Origin: Rhodocyclaceae bacterium
GTDB lineage: Bacteria; Pseudomonadota; Gammaproteobacteria; Burkholderiales; Rhodocyclaceae
Direction: 5' to 3'
NCBI GenBank assembly: GCA_023230455.1
Contig: JALNXH010000008.1
Span: 1 to 64,000 of the forward strand
Length of the DNA: 64,000 bases
The position numbers were made by a program, and so were the translations under genes. Below, piece after piece: positions 42,881-51,862 of this stretch; within the stretch, counting starts at the first letter, position 1; every line of letters starts with the position of its first letter. A model generated the notes under the pieces. The model worked only from the letters and a program-made list of their open reading frames with translations. It did no database searches and was not told the DNA's origin.

Positions 42881-44041
42881 TTAGAACGAGCGCGGCAGGC
42901 CGAGTACGTGTTCTGCGACGTAGGAAAGAATCAGGTTGGTGGAGATCGGTGCGACCTGGTACAAGCGTGTCTCGCGGAATTTGCGCTCGATGTCGTACTC
43001 GCACGCAAAACCGAATCCGCCGTGGAATTGAAGGCAGGCGTTGGCGGCTTCCCAGGATGCCTTGGCGGCGAGGTATTTCGCCATGTTGGCTTGAGCGCCG
43101 CAGGCTTGATGGGCATCGAAGCGCCGACAGGCGTCGAATCGCATCAGATTCGCCGCCTCGATTTCGATGTGCGCCTCGGCGATCGGGAACTGCACGCCCT
43201 GGTTCTGACCGATCGGCCTGCCGAAGACAACGCGCTCGCCGGCATACTTCACGACCTTGTCGATGAACCAGTAACCGTCGCCGATGCATTCGGCCGCGAT
43301 CAGCGTGCGTTCGGCGTTGAGTCCGTCGAGGATGTACTTGAAGCCCTGTCCCTCCTCACCAATGAGGTTTTCGGCGGGAATCTCAAGATTGTCGAAGAAC
43401 AGTTCGTTGGTCTCGTGGTTGACCATGTTGGGAATGGGACGAATCATCAATCCCTTGTTGACGGCCTCCCTGAGGTCCACCAAAAAGATCGACATGCCCT
43501 CCGACTTTTTCTTCACCTCGCTCAACGGCGTCGTCCGCGCCAGCAGAATCATCAGGTCCGAGTGCTGCACGCGGGATATCCATACCTTCTGACCATTCAC
43601 CACGTAGCGGTCGCCCTTCTTCACCGCCGTTGTCTTGATCTTGGTGGTATCCGTTCCCGTCGACGGCTCGGTAACACCCATCGACTGCAACCGCAACTCG
43701 CCGCTGGCAATCTTCGGCAGGTACTCGCTCTTGTGCCGCTCCGAGCCGTGCCGCAGCAGCGTACCCATGTTGTACATCTGCCCGTGGCAAGCACCGGAAT
43801 TTCCGCCAGCACGATTTATTTCCTCCATGATGACGGACGCTTCGGTCAGCCCCAGCCCCGAGCCACCATATTCGTGCGGTATCAGCGCGGCAAGCCAGCC
43901 GGCCTTGGTCAGGGCGGTGACGAATTCGGCGGGGTAAGCGCGCGCCTCATCAACCTTGCGGAAGTATTCGGCGGGGAACTGCGAACAGAGATCGCGCACC
44001 GCGTCCCGGATGTCCTGAAAGTTTCCATCTGCGTTCGACAT
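42881..44041 (-). CDS. Acyl-CoA dehydrogenase
   Basis: The 386-residue protein has LIPHEYGGSGLGLTEASVIM near residue 55, the substrate/FAD motif SMGVTEPSTGTDTTKIKT near 120, KVWISRVQHSDLMILLA, RVVFGRPIGQNQGVQFPIAEAH near 270 and LQFHGGFGFACEYDIERKFRE near 340. The usual C-terminal Glu position reads APISTNLI, so the base must lie elsewhere, possibly the Glu in LNAERTLIAAE as in the long-chain/isovaleryl types. AAAGGTG precedes ATG 44041. It is the third gene after the hydratase and CoA ligase on this strand. Confidence 0.85.
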   Translation of the reverse strand: MSNADGNFQDIRDAVRDLCSQFPAEYFRKVDEARAYPAEFVTALTKAGWLAALIPHEYGGSGLGLTEASVIMEEINRAGGNSGACHGQMYNMGTLLRHGSERHKSEYLPKIASGELRLQSMGVTEPSTGTDTTKIKTTAVKKGDRYVVNGQKVWISRVQHSDLMILLARTTPLSEVKKKSEGMSIFLVDLREAVNKGLMIRPIPNMVNHETNELFFDNLEIPAENLIGEEGQGFKYILDGLNAERTLIAAECIGDGYWFIDKVVKYAGERVVFGRPIGQNQGVQFPIAEAHIEIEAANLMRFDACRRFDAHQACGAQANMAKYLAAKASWEAANACLQFHGGFGFACEYDIERKFRETRLYQVAPISTNLILSYVAEHVLGLPRSF

Positions 44042-44213
44042 GTGAACACCTTTCTCTTGCACTGGTCGGCTTCATAGTGCGCCGGCCGGTTGATTGGCAC
44101 ATAGGGTCACGAGCGGCACAGCGCTGTCTGCGTGACCGCCCGCCCAATGCACCAGCCAGTGGCGCATTGGGCGGATGGGAAGCATGGCTTATCGATGCCC
44201 TAACGGGGGCAAG

Positions 44214-45713
44214 TCAGCGCCGGATCACGGTCCCGCGCTGATCGAGCAGTCGCCGCGGCTTGCCTTCCATGCCGACGTTGGTTTCGGGAAGTTGTCCCTC
44301 GGGAACCAGAACCACCGGCGTCTTGATGCCGAGATCCTCTTTCAGGCGGCGTTCGAGATGGTCCTGCAATCCGTCCAGAGAACCGGCGTTGGCCTTCACC
44401 TCGACCTTGACGATCATCTCCTCCCGCAACACGCCGTTCTGTTCGATGCGTTGCGGAATGCAGATCCACTCGCCGGTGGTGCGGGCGTCGCTGCGGACGG
44501 CGCCGAGGCAGGCCATCGGGTAAATATTCACGCCGCGAATCTTCACCATCTGATCGCTGCGACCGAGGAACTTGTCCATGCGGCGGAAATTGCTGCCCGA
44601 AGGGCTCTGGTTGTCGTGCTTGATGCGGCCGAGATCGCGCAGGTTGTAGCGGATCAGCGGCGGAATCTCGCGTTGTAGGTGGGTGAAAATGATGTCGCCG
44701 GCCTCGCCAGTGGGAACGGGCTTCATCGATTCGGGATCGAGGAACTCCATGTAGCAGAGATCCTCCATGATGTAGAGACCGTCCTTCTCTGTGCCCTCAA
44801 AGGCGCAAACATGCGTCTCGTGCGTGCCGTAGTTGTCGTAGACCGGGCAGCCCCACAACTCTTCGAGATGGGTACGCAGCGAATTGTCGAGGTCGGGGCC
44901 GAGATACGAAACCAGCATTTTCGTCTTCAGCTCGCGCACGTTGCGGCCAAGCTCCGTTTCCGAGACTTTGGCCATCTGGGTGAAGTATTCGGGAAACGAA
45001 GCCCAGATGTTGGTGCCGAGGGCGAACGCATATTCGAGCTGCTTGCGCGTCGGCGTCACCACGCCGCTGCCGGTGGTCAGCGGCAGCATGCCGAGATAAT
45101 GATGCGCCGCCTGGTAATAGGCCCAGCCGAAGTTGGCAAACGACAGTGTGGCGGGGGCCTGGATGATGTCGCCGGGGCGACCGCCTTGCACGTAGAGATG
45201 GCGTGCAGTGGTGAGGCCGTTGAGTTCCCAGTCGGCAGTGCCGAACAGCGTCGGCCGGGGCATACCGGTCGTGCCGCCGCTGGTCTGCATTTTCAGCGGC
45301 GCACTTTTCAGATACTCGAGCGGATTGATGCCGCAGACTTCGCCAAAGGGCGGATGATCCTCGATGCTCTTCTTCACGTCTTCCGAGGTGAAGATCGGCA
45401 GCTTCTCCAGATCGTCAAGGTCGCGGATGTCGCCGGGTTCTATTCCGGCATCACCCCACAGACGCTGATAGAACCTATTCTTCCAGCCCAGCTTCATGAT
45501 TTCGAGGAAGCGACGTTCCTGATGGGCGCGAATCTGGTCCTTCGACCATTTCAGAAAAACATGCTCATACCATACGTCGGGCGGCGGGTTTTCCGCAAAG
45601 AAAGCATCCCAGTCGATCGACTTGCAATACAGGGGCAGCTTCGACTGCGGCAACACTTGGCGAGCGTTCACTTTCCGGTTCTCCTCGATTTCATTATCTT
45701 CACTGTTATCCAT
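44214..45713 (-). CDS. PaaK-like acyl-CoA ligase
   Basis: The 499-residue protein is an adenylate-forming enzyme of the phenylacetate-CoA ligase type. It has the P-loop-like LKMQTSGGTTGMPRPTLFG near residue 140, DNYGTHETH near 290, the hinge region LRDLGRI, and GRSDQMVKIRGVNIYP near 395. It is the only CoA ligase in the window, so it is a good candidate for activating the growth substrate or a free acid intermediate. ATG 45713 is chosen over the GTG at 45722. It follows the hydratase by 113 bp in the operon driven from operator F. Confidence 0.87.
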   Translation of the reverse strand: MDNSEDNEIEENRKVNARQVLPQSKLPLYCKSIDWDAFFAENPPPDVWYEHVFLKWSKDQIRAHQERRFLEIMKLGWKNRFYQRLWGDAGIEPGDIRDLDDLEKLPIFTSEDVKKSIEDHPPFGEVCGINPLEYLKSAPLKMQTSGGTTGMPRPTLFGTADWELNGLTTARHLYVQGGRPGDIIQAPATLSFANFGWAYYQAAHHYLGMLPLTTGSGVVTPTRKQLEYAFALGTNIWASFPEYFTQMAKVSETELGRNVRELKTKMLVSYLGPDLDNSLRTHLEELWGCPVYDNYGTHETHVCAFEGTEKDGLYIMEDLCYMEFLDPESMKPVPTGEAGDIIFTHLQREIPPLIRYNLRDLGRIKHDNQSPSGSNFRRMDKFLGRSDQMVKIRGVNIYPMACLGAVRSDARTTGEWICIPQRIEQNGVLREEMIVKVEVKANAGSLDGLQDHLERRLKEDLGIKTPVVLVPEGQLPETNVGMEGKPRRLLDQRGTVIRR

Positions 45714-45826
45714 GCCCGGCACTCTTCATCGAAGCTTGCCAGCTGTTCGGCATGTTCCGAATTTTTGCAACCAGTCCATGCGTACTGCCGGGAAAGGGTG
45801 CCAAACGACAACGGCACCTCCCGCGC

Positions 45827-46606
45827 TTACTTCCGCCAGCGACTGAAGTCCGGCTTCCTTTTTTCCAGGAAAGCGTTGGCACCTTCGAGCTGCTCGCCGG
45901 TCAGGTAATAGTCGGGAGCAACCTGCGCGATGATGTCGTCCATCTGGCTCAGATCGACCTGCGAATTGAACGAGTGCTTGAGAATCTTCAGGCAGGTGGG
46001 ACTCTTCTCCAGCAGCTCTTGGCACCACTTGTCGACTTCAGCGTCGAGTTCGGCATAGGGCACGACGGCGTTGATCAGCCCCCATTCCAGCATGTTCGCC
46101 GCCGAATACTGGCGCGTCAGCATCCACATTTCACGGGCGCGCTTGTGGCCGATGATGTTGATTGAATGCGTGACGAAATGGCCGGCTGCGGGCGAGCCCA
46201 CGCGCGGACCGGTCTGGCCGAAAATTGCGTGATCCGCGGCGATGGTGAAGTCGCAGAAATAGGCCAGGTGGTTGCCGCTGCCGATGGCGTAGCCGTTGAC
46301 CCGCGCGATGACCGGCTTCGGGCAAAGCAGGACGAGCCGATTCAGACGGAAGTTAAGGTCGACGAGGCCACCGTCCGCTTCCCATTTGACGTCTCCGCCG
46401 GAACAGAAGGAACGTTCGCCGACCCCCGTCAACACCAGGACGCCGACCTTGGGGTCGAGGCTGGCGCAGCGGATGGCGTGATCCAGCTCTTTCACGGTTT
46501 GCGCATTTACCGCATTCAACGTGCGCGGACGGTTGATGGTGATCCGTGCAACCAGATCCTTCACTTCGTAAAAAATGTGCTCGTACTCCATCGGCTCCAT
46601 TTCCAT
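45827..46606 (-). CDS. Enoyl-CoA hydratase family protein of the MenB/BadI branch
   Basis: The 259-residue crotonase has LVLTGVGERSFCSGGDVKWEADGG near residue 57 and VIARVNGYAIGSGNHLAYFCDFTIAADHAIFGQTGPRVGS near 95, then GHKRAREMWMLTRQYSA and the tail FLEKRKPDFSRWRK. The GGDxKW, FGQxGPRVGS and EKRKPDF motifs are those of the naphthoate synthase/ring-hydrolase branch and not ordinary hydratases. ATG 46606 with AAGGA upstream is the start. It is the first gene of the operon and could be a second ring-modifying enzyme next to the closer BadI homologue at 59625. Confidence 0.78.
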   Translation of the reverse strand: MEMEPMEYEHIFYEVKDLVARITINRPRTLNAVNAQTVKELDHAIRCASLDPKVGVLVLTGVGERSFCSGGDVKWEADGGLVDLNFRLNRLVLLCPKPVIARVNGYAIGSGNHLAYFCDFTIAADHAIFGQTGPRVGSPAAGHFVTHSINIIGHKRAREMWMLTRQYSAANMLEWGLINAVVPYAELDAEVDKWCQELLEKSPTCLKILKHSFNSQVDLSQMDDIIAQVAPDYYLTGEQLEGANAFLEKRKPDFSRWRK

Positions 46607-46694
46607 TGCCCAATCCTTTTCAGTCAAGTTCGATTACAGCCAATTGCCAAATCAGTCCCGCGCGAAAGCCACGACCGATCCGGCTTTATTTAAA

Positions 46695-46739
46695 TGAACA
46701 TCGTTCAATAATATAAACAGCCGCGCAAGGCAGTGTCAA
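46695..46739 (-). promoter_or_regulatory. Promoter and operator F (hydratase-ligase-dehydrogenase operon)
   Basis: Read leftward, TTGACA (46739-46734), 18 bp and TATATT (46715-46710) are followed 2 bp later by the perfect repeat TGAAC-ATC-GTTCA (46695-46707). The layout equals that of operator B. Confidence 0.82.
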
Positions 46740-46762
46740 CCTCGATTCGCTTTCCAGCCCGC

Positions 46763-48547
46763 TCAGTCCAGCAATCTCCGCGGAATGCGAACCGGCATTT
46801 CGAGCAGAATCTGCGCGTAGGCTTTGCCCAACGGGTCCGACCTCAGACTCGCCGTGCCGCCGCCACCGAGCGCCGCATGCAGCAAAAAATTGAGGGCGTT
46901 CACGCCCGGCAGATCGAAACGCTCCACCGGCCCATCCACCAGATGCGCAAAATAGGCGCCGACGCGCTCGGCGCTGAGTTCGGCGCGCAACCACGGCAGG
47001 TAGCGCGGATCGCGGGCGATGACGCCGATGTTCGCGTCGTCGCCCTTGTCGCCGCTGCGAGCAAGCGCAATCCTCACCAGCGGTATCTCCAGCAGATCGT
47101 CGCCCGCCTCGCTTTGTGCAGCAGGCACTACGGCCACTTCGGGAGGTTCGGTCGTCGTCCCGCACTCGGCGGCAATCGCCAGCCGTTGCGCCGTGTCGGC
47201 GCAGATCACATCCACCGGCACCGCCGACTTGGCGACAAGGAAGGAATACAGCTTCAGCACCGACTGAATATCAGCCCGGCCGCCGAAATGTCCGCGGGTT
47301 CCCGGCCCCATCGATGTCCCGGCCGAGGCCACTTCCTTCTGTAGAAAGCCGAGCGCCTTCGTCTCCGCATGGCGCGCCGAGATGCGCAGGACAATTTCGC
47401 GCGTTTCGCTCGGTCGGGCATGTGGCCCGTAATGGGACTCGCAGCCGAGCATTTCCACGCGCAGACCGCTGTAGTCGCCGAAGCCCGCCGCGCTCATCTG
47501 CTTGCGCGTGCGCTCGATCAGCGCATCGGCGGTTTTCTGCGCCTTCTCGCGCGCGCGAATGCCGCGGATTGCACCGACGATGTTGATTTGATAGCCGTCC
47601 TGCCAGGTGGCGCTGACCTTGTAGTGCGCCGTTGGCGGGCGTCCGGCCGCGCCGCTGACGCACACTCGCTCGGGGCCGACGCTCTCCATGCGCACGCTGC
47701 GGAAATCGCAAACTACGTCGGGCAGCAGATAGTTCGCCGGATCGCCGATTTCGTAGAGCATCTGCTCCGCGACGGAACCAACGCAGACCAGGCCACCCGT
47801 CCCCGCGGGCTTGGTCAGGTCGAAACTGCCGTCGGCGCGCATCTCGACCACCGGATAGCCGATGTTGGCCCAGTCGGGAACCAGCTCCCAATCTGTATAC
47901 AGGCCGCCCGTAGCCTGCGGCCCGCACTCCAGAAGATGTCCTGCGAGCGAACCCTGCGCCAACTTGTCCCAGTCCTGCCAGTCCCAACCGAAGCTGTGCG
48001 CCGCCGCCGCGAGGGTGACGGCGCTGTCGACGCAGCGCCCGGTAATGACGATGTCGGCGCCGGCACCCAGCGCCGCCGCGATAGGTTGCGCGCCGAGGTA
48101 AGCATTGGCCGAAAGGACGCGCGCCGGCAGCGGCGTACCCTGTTGCATCTCGCGCACGTCATTGGCGCGAAACGTCTCGACCGACGGCAACAGATCATCG
48201 CCCAATACCACCGCAACTTTCGGATCGCAGCCGAGTTCGTGTGCCGCGGCGAGTATCGCGTCACGGCAGCCAAGCGGATTGAGTCCGCCGGCATTGGCGA
48301 TCAGACGGATGCCGCGCCGCATGCATTCGGCCAGATGGGGCTTGATTACAGCAGTGACAAAATCGGTCGCGTAGCCGAGCTTCGCATCTTTCATCCGGGC
48401 ACGCTGGAGTATCGCCATCGTGGTTTCTGCCAGATAGTCGAAAACCAGGTAATCCAATTCGGGATAGGCAAGCAACTGTGGCGTGGCCAGCGCCGAGTCG
48501 CCCCAGAAGCCCGCTGCACCGCCGATACGGATGCTGTCTTTGCTCAT
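46763..48547 (-). CDS. AtuA-like (DUF1446) protein of acyclic terpene utilisation type
   Basis: The 594-residue protein has the DUF1446 start SIRIGGAAGFWGDSALATPQLL, LDYLVFDYLAETTMAIL and NAGGLNPLGCRDAI near residue 90. It then has GADIVITGRCVDSAVTLAAA near 190 and a C-terminal domain with VRIALARSGDKGDDANIGVIAR near 500, like the small AtuA-like ferredoxin-fold domain. AtuA is required for citronellol/geraniol use in Pseudomonas but its reaction is not established. Its ATG overlaps the carboxylase alpha stop (ATGA). I discarded the longer frame to 48874 as it overlaps that gene. Confidence 0.87.
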   Translation of the reverse strand: MSKDSIRIGGAAGFWGDSALATPQLLAYPELDYLVFDYLAETTMAILQRARMKDAKLGYATDFVTAVIKPHLAECMRRGIRLIANAGGLNPLGCRDAILAAAHELGCDPKVAVVLGDDLLPSVETFRANDVREMQQGTPLPARVLSANAYLGAQPIAAALGAGADIVITGRCVDSAVTLAAAAHSFGWDWQDWDKLAQGSLAGHLLECGPQATGGLYTDWELVPDWANIGYPVVEMRADGSFDLTKPAGTGGLVCVGSVAEQMLYEIGDPANYLLPDVVCDFRSVRMESVGPERVCVSGAAGRPPTAHYKVSATWQDGYQINIVGAIRGIRAREKAQKTADALIERTRKQMSAAGFGDYSGLRVEMLGCESHYGPHARPSETREIVLRISARHAETKALGFLQKEVASAGTSMGPGTRGHFGGRADIQSVLKLYSFLVAKSAVPVDVICADTAQRLAIAAECGTTTEPPEVAVVPAAQSEAGDDLLEIPLVRIALARSGDKGDDANIGVIARDPRYLPWLRAELSAERVGAYFAHLVDGPVERFDLPGVNALNFLLHAALGGGGTASLRSDPLGKAYAQILLEMPVRIPRRLLD

Positions 48548-50547
48548 GGCGACTCCGTACTCTCGGATGTGGCGGCAGGGGCCACGCGAACCAGCACCTT
48601 GCCCGCCATCACCTGCTCGCCCTGTGTACAGAGAACTTCCTCGATGGTGCCATCGAAGGGCGCGCACACCGAGTGCTCCATCTTCATCGACTCCAGCACC
48701 ACCAGCGTCTGCCCCTTGGCGACGGTCTCCCCGGCACGGGCCTGTACCGCCACCAAGCGGCCGGCGAGCGCTGCGCGCAAGGACCCGCCGCCAGCGCCAG
48801 CCGCCTCGCCCGCGTCCGCGCGGGCGTGAAGGATGTCGTAGAACAGGTACTGCCGACCTTCGTAATGCAGCCAAAGCGCATCGTCGGCGGCGCGCGCATA
48901 GCGCAGTCTGTAGTGCACCGAGCCCGCTTCGAAGCTGATCGAATCTGCCGTTTGCGATGCCCGCAAAACGACCTGCACGTCGGCCGCGGCCGGCCCCGGA
49001 TAGGGCGAGACTTCAATCGCACCGTCGCGACGCACACGCACACGCAGCAGGCGCACCGGCGCCCCATCCTGCGGTGCCAGCTCGACGAGGCTGTACAGTC
49101 CCTGGGCGTTGGTCCACGTTTGCCCTAGCGCAGTCTTGCTATAGATCAGCGCCGCCGCCGTCACCACAGCCGTCGGCAGTTCGCGCTGGGCGCGGTCGTC
49201 GGACGGGAAATACTGCGCGATGAAGCCGGTATTGGCACCGCCGGCGGCAAACTCCGGATGTTTCAAACAGTCGCGCAAGAAGCCGAGATTGTGGCGCACC
49301 CCCAACAACACCGTCTGCTCGCAGGCGGTGGCCAGGCGGCTCACCGCTTCGGCACGGGTGCCGCCATGGGTCATCACTTTCGCCGCCATCGAATCGTAAT
49401 AGGGCGAGATGCTGAGACCGTTCGCCAGGGCCGTATCAGTCCGCGCTGCGGCCGCCGGTTCCCACAGCAGCACGTCGCCGGTCTGCGGGAGGAAATCCTT
49501 CTGCGTATCTTCGGCGCAGAGGCGGACCTCGATCGCGTGGCCTTCGAGCCGAATCCCGGCCTGTGTCAGCGGCAGGGACTCGCCCATGGCGACGCGCAGC
49601 TGCCACTCCACCAGGTCGAGTCCAGTGACCAGTTCGGTTACGCCGTGCTCGACCTGAAGCCGGGTGTTCATTTCCATGAAGTAGAACTCGCCCGATGCAT
49701 CGAGCAGGAACTCGATGGTTCCGGCACCGCGGTAGCCGATGCTGCGGGCTGCCTGAACGGCGGCCGCACCGAACTTTTCGCGGAGTTCCGGCGAGACCGC
49801 CGGCGAGGGCGACTCCTCGATCAGCTTCTGGTGTCGGCGCTGCACCGAGCAATCGCGCTCGCCGAGGTGCACGACATTGCCTTGGGTATCGGCGAACACC
49901 TGCACTTCGATGTGCCGCGCCTCGCTGATCGCGCGTTCGAGGATGAGTTCGTCCGAACCGAAAGCGGTACGCGCTTCCGAACGTGCGGAGGCGAGCGCCG
50001 CCTCGATCTGGCCGGCTTCAGTGACCAGGCGCATGCCGCGACCGCCGCCGCCGGCCGCGGACTTGATCATCAGCGGATAGCCCAGAGTCTTGGCGGCGCT
50101 GACGAAGACTGTATCGTCCTGATCGCTACCCTGATAGCCCGGAATGCACGGCACGCCGGCGGAAATCATTTGCTCTTTCGCCGCCGCCTTGTTGCCCATC
50201 AGATTGATCGCTTCGGCCGTGGGGCCGACGAAAATCAGGCCCGCCGCTTCGACCGCAGCGGCAAAGTCGGCATTCTCGGCAAGGAACCCGTACCCCGGAT
50301 GCACCGCCTGCGCGCCGCACTCCTTCGCCGCAGCGACAATCCGCTCGATGCATAGATACGATTCGCGCGGCGGCGCTTCGCCGAGAAGGAACGCGCGGTC
50401 GGCGTACGCAACGTGGGGGCTGTCCCGATCCGCTGTGGAATACACCGCCACGGTGCGGATGCCCATGCGCCGGGCGGTGCGCATGATGCGCAGCGCGATT
50501 TCGCCGCGATTGGCGACGAGCAGCGTATCGAAATGCCGGGCAGTCAC
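48544..50547 (-). CDS. Geranyl-CoA/methylcrotonyl-CoA carboxylase-type alpha subunit (AtuF-like)
   Basis: The 667-residue biotin carboxylase has FDTLLVANRGEIALRIMRTARRMG, the ATP-grasp loop KSAAGGGGRGMR near residue 165, MEMNTRLQVEHGVTELVTG near 292 and a biotinyl domain with VLESMKMEH near 620. The linker domain differs from the PccA protein at 452-2470. It is sandwiched between an AtuD-like dehydrogenase and AtuA with 4-bp overlaps, so a branched enoyl-CoA such as geranyl-CoA or a cyclic analogue is the likely substrate. Confidence 0.88.
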   Translation of the reverse strand: MTARHFDTLLVANRGEIALRIMRTARRMGIRTVAVYSTADRDSPHVAYADRAFLLGEAPPRESYLCIERIVAAAKECGAQAVHPGYGFLAENADFAAAVEAAGLIFVGPTAEAINLMGNKAAAKEQMISAGVPCIPGYQGSDQDDTVFVSAAKTLGYPLMIKSAAGGGGRGMRLVTEAGQIEAALASARSEARTAFGSDELILERAISEARHIEVQVFADTQGNVVHLGERDCSVQRRHQKLIEESPSPAVSPELREKFGAAAVQAARSIGYRGAGTIEFLLDASGEFYFMEMNTRLQVEHGVTELVTGLDLVEWQLRVAMGESLPLTQAGIRLEGHAIEVRLCAEDTQKDFLPQTGDVLLWEPAAAARTDTALANGLSISPYYDSMAAKVMTHGGTRAEAVSRLATACEQTVLLGVRHNLGFLRDCLKHPEFAAGGANTGFIAQYFPSDDRAQRELPTAVVTAAALIYSKTALGQTWTNAQGLYSLVELAPQDGAPVRLLRVRVRRDGAIEVSPYPGPAAADVQVVLRASQTADSISFEAGSVHYRLRYARAADDALWLHYEGRQYLFYDILHARADAGEAAGAGGGSLRAALAGRLVAVQARAGETVAKGQTLVVLESMKMEHSVCAPFDGTIEEVLCTQGEQVMAGKVLVRVAPAATSESTESP

Positions 50548-51743
50548 CGTTGTATCTCGCCGCTCGAGTTACCGCACTTCGACGGTGCAGGCAATATGCC
50601 CATATGCTTGCAGATGATCTGGAGCATGATTTCGTCTGCGCCACCACCGATGGAAACAATGCGCAGGTCGCGGTAGGCGCGCGACACCGGGTTTTCCAGT
50701 GTGAAACCCATCCCGCCCCAATACTGCAAACAGGAGTCGGTAACCTCGCGACACAGCCGTCCCGCCTTCAGCTTCGCCATGGACGCAAGCTCGGTCATGT
50801 CACCGCCCGCCATGTGCACGTCGGCGGCACGGTAGATCAGTGAGCGCAACAGCTCGATTTCGGTCTTCAACTCGGCGAGGCGGAAGTGCACCACCTGGTT
50901 GTCGAGAATCGACTTTCCGAAGGCGATCCGGTTGCGCGTGTACTCGATAGTCTCCTCGATCACTCGCATGAGCACCGTCAAGCGGCGCGTCGAGGCAGTC
51001 AATCGCTCTTCCTGGAATTGCAGCATCTGATAGCCGAACCCCTTGCCCTCCTCCCCGATGACATAACGTTGGGGAACGCGCACATCGTCGAAGAAAATCT
51101 GCGCGGTATCGGACGACCACATGCCGATCTTTTCGATCTTCTGCATGCTCACACCGGGGGTGAGCTTTCCGTTCTGGCGCAGCGGGACGCAAATCAGCGA
51201 CTTGTTCTTGTGCGGCGCACCTTCGCTGGTATTCGCCAGCAGGCAGATCCAGTCGGCCTGGGTGCCGTTGGTAATCCACATCTTGGTACCGCTGATCAGG
51301 TAATCGTCGCCATCCTTGCGCGCACGCGTCTTCAGCGAGGCGACATCGGACCCGGCCCCGGTTTCCGACACGCCAATGCAGGCGACGTACTCGCCGGTAA
51401 TCGAGGGTACGAGAAACTCCTTGCGCAACTCATCGGAGCCGAAGCGGGCGAGGGCGGGCGTTGCCATATCGGTCTGCACATTGATCGCCGTTGCCACCCC
51501 CTGCGCGGCGATGCTGCCGATGGCTTCGCAGTAGGCGATGGTGTAGGAAAAGTCGAGATCCAGCCCGCCATAGGCCTCGGGCTTGCTGATTCCCAGGAAC
51601 CCGAGGTCGCCCGCCTTGCGGAACAGTTCGTGGGCGGGGAATATTCCCGCTTTCTCCCATTCATCGATGTTCGGATTTATTTCGTTGGCGACAAACTGCC
51701 TCACGCTGTCCTGCAACGCGACGTGTTCACTAGTGAATTGCAT
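50544..51743 (-). CDS. Acyl-CoA dehydrogenase, citronellyl-CoA dehydrogenase (AtuD) type
   Basis: The 399-residue protein has LGISKPEAYGGLDLDFSYTIAY, the motif CIGVSETGAGSDVASLKT near 125, RIAFGKSILDNQVVHFRLAEL near 270 and LQYWGGMGFTLENPVSRAYRD near 345. The C-terminal GGGADEIMLQII has Gly where many family members have Glu, as in long-chain, isovaleryl- and citronellyl-CoA dehydrogenases, whose base is in helix G. It would make the 2,3-double bond needed before carboxylation. GAGGAGGA lies upstream of ATG 51743. Its stop overlaps the carboxylase alpha start. Confidence 0.87.
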   Translation of the reverse strand: MQFTSEHVALQDSVRQFVANEINPNIDEWEKAGIFPAHELFRKAGDLGFLGISKPEAYGGLDLDFSYTIAYCEAIGSIAAQGVATAINVQTDMATPALARFGSDELRKEFLVPSITGEYVACIGVSETGAGSDVASLKTRARKDGDDYLISGTKMWITNGTQADWICLLANTSEGAPHKNKSLICVPLRQNGKLTPGVSMQKIEKIGMWSSDTAQIFFDDVRVPQRYVIGEEGKGFGYQMLQFQEERLTASTRRLTVLMRVIEETIEYTRNRIAFGKSILDNQVVHFRLAELKTEIELLRSLIYRAADVHMAGGDMTELASMAKLKAGRLCREVTDSCLQYWGGMGFTLENPVSRAYRDLRIVSIGGGADEIMLQIICKHMGILPAPSKCGNSSGEIQR

Positions 51744-51862
51744 CCTGTCCTCCTCTTGTTGTTCGGTCGGGTTCACCCGGACTAAACATTTCGCTTGATG
51801 GTTTCATTACTCTGGCTACCGTGGCTGCTCCTGAACCTCGCTCCGGGCGCGCGTATCCTCAG

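Noticed and set aside
48548..48874. N-terminal extension of the AtuA-like frame to 48874
   Set aside because: It would overlap the carboxylase alpha gene by over 300 bp. The ATG at 48547 with ATGA overlap and a family-like start is preferred.
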